Positions 63,500 to 64,000 of a stretch of DNA of 64,000 bases are shown in pieces. This stretch comes from CAWDMN01 sp963803155 (GTDB lineage: Bacteria; Acidobacteriota; Terriglobia; Versatilivoradales; Versatilivoraceae). A program made the translations under genes and the position numbers. Numbering within the stretch: position 1 is the first letter of the stretch; the number at the start of each line of letters is the position of its first letter. The notes under the pieces were generated by a model. That model did no database searches. It saw nothing but the letters and a program-made list of their open reading frames with translations, and was not told where the DNA came from. The DNA lies in NCBI GenBank assembly GCA_963803155.1, contig CAWDMN010000004.1, positions 62,001 through 126,000 of the forward strand, read 5' to 3'.

Positions 63500-64000
63500 T
63501 CTCGTGGGTGGCCAACACCAGCAAACCTGACACGCCAAGGAAAGGTTCATTATCCTGGAGGACTGCGGGGACAGGATTTTGGTGGCCGACGACACCTTTC
63601 CGAAGCCAAAATCGGAATATTATTTTGCTCCGACAATCAGCGATCGGAAGTCGGATCCGATTGAGGAAGGATGAATGGGATGACACGCTCAAAGGGCGTG
63701 TCATCCCAAAAATTTCTGGGTCGACGGGAAAAACCGATCAATATATATAGTGTATTTAATTGACTATATGTGGGCTCTGGTTCTTCTCTTTAGATTTTGA
63801 TCAAATGGGGGAAGTGCCTCTTGAGATCCGGAATCTTGGCTTCAGGAAATCGGATTTTATCGAAACTGCAAATTGGGGGGATTTCCTGGAGCAAAACGAT
63901 AATCCCCCTTCCCGGTTTGATCAATATATTTAATCTGAATATTATCACCGATGCCCTCCAAATGCCGGTACATCCAAACCTCGGAGGGGATAGGTGGCAC
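63500..64000. other. Non-coding end of the window
   Basis: No intact gene. A frame with RILVADDTFPKPKSEYYFAP (about 63580-63640) is short and unassigned. A hairpin lies at 63677-63707. From 63730 the DNA is AT-rich with ATCAATATAT motifs at 63738 and 63923. Confidence 0.5.
63677..63707. repeat. Perfect 12-base hairpin
   Basis: GGGATGACACGC, loop TCAAAGG, GCGTGTCATCCC. Followed by AAAAATTT, not a T-run on the plus strand. REP-like or attenuator-like. Confidence 0.7.

Overview
The window most resembles a chromosomal segment of an Acidobacteriota-type bacterium of middling GC. This is inferred from gene families, not from an rRNA gene, because none is present. The markers are an Oar-like TonB-dependent receptor with an N-terminal carboxypeptidase-regulatory domain, a DUF5107-TPR protein, a CRTAC1/ASPIC-UnbV protein, a wHTH-transmembrane protein and several exported, TAT-tagged enzymes. 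Housekeeping anchors are gyrB and a sigma-70 gene on the right. I found no rRNA, tRNA or CRISPR array.

Left part (about 0-33 kb): a glycan-degradation and uptake region. It holds an exported carboxylesterase, a beta-lactamase-family lipoprotein, a membrane sensor, an SRPBCC protein and a TPR protein. These are followed by the TonB-dependent receptor (7574-11323), the DUF5107-TPR protein, a wHTH/TM regulator, another TPR protein, an apiosidase-like DUF4038 enzyme and a CRTAC1 protein. Next come a PHP-domain protein behind a frameshifted FMN-dependent alpha-hydroxyacid dehydrogenase remnant, a TAT-exported fucose-isomerase-like protein, a GH29-like fucosidase, a heparinase II/III-like protein, a DUF4091 protein and a (beta/alpha)8 glycosidase. 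The families suggest action on a fucose- and possibly apiose-containing plant or extracellular polysaccharide. The substrate is inference.

Middle part (about 33-45 kb): a defence island, all on the minus strand. Reading leftward it holds radC-like, hsdR, an array of hairpins, hsdM, hsdS, a tight three-gene operon of unknown function (35608-37343), an Mrr-like endonuclease that looks N-terminally cut, a HigB/HigA-type toxin-antitoxin pair with a palindromic operator candidate, and remnants of an HTH protein and a DUF3037 protein. The three-gene operon is the best candidate for an undescribed system.

Right part (45-64 kb): a heparinase II/III-like enzyme, an FkbM methyltransferase, a PilZ-like/HEAT-like protein, gyrB, an SGNH hydrolase, a rhodanese/MauE-like/DUF1573 operon, a large exported glycosidase, a sigma-70 factor and an orphan NarL-type response regulator. 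Beyond these is a decayed stretch with a MITE-like inverted repeat, a frameshifted glycosidase remnant and a frameshifted tyrosine-recombinase remnant, with one intact TAT-exported aldo/keto-reductase-like gene between them.

Intergenic spaces carry a palindromic 71-77 bp repeat family (three copies) and an associated GCCAGC-hairpin repeat (several copies), as well as single long hairpins. Many genes have start codons internal to the longest open frame (including two GTG starts). I moved starts where a Shine-Dalgarno sequence and a signal peptide agreed.
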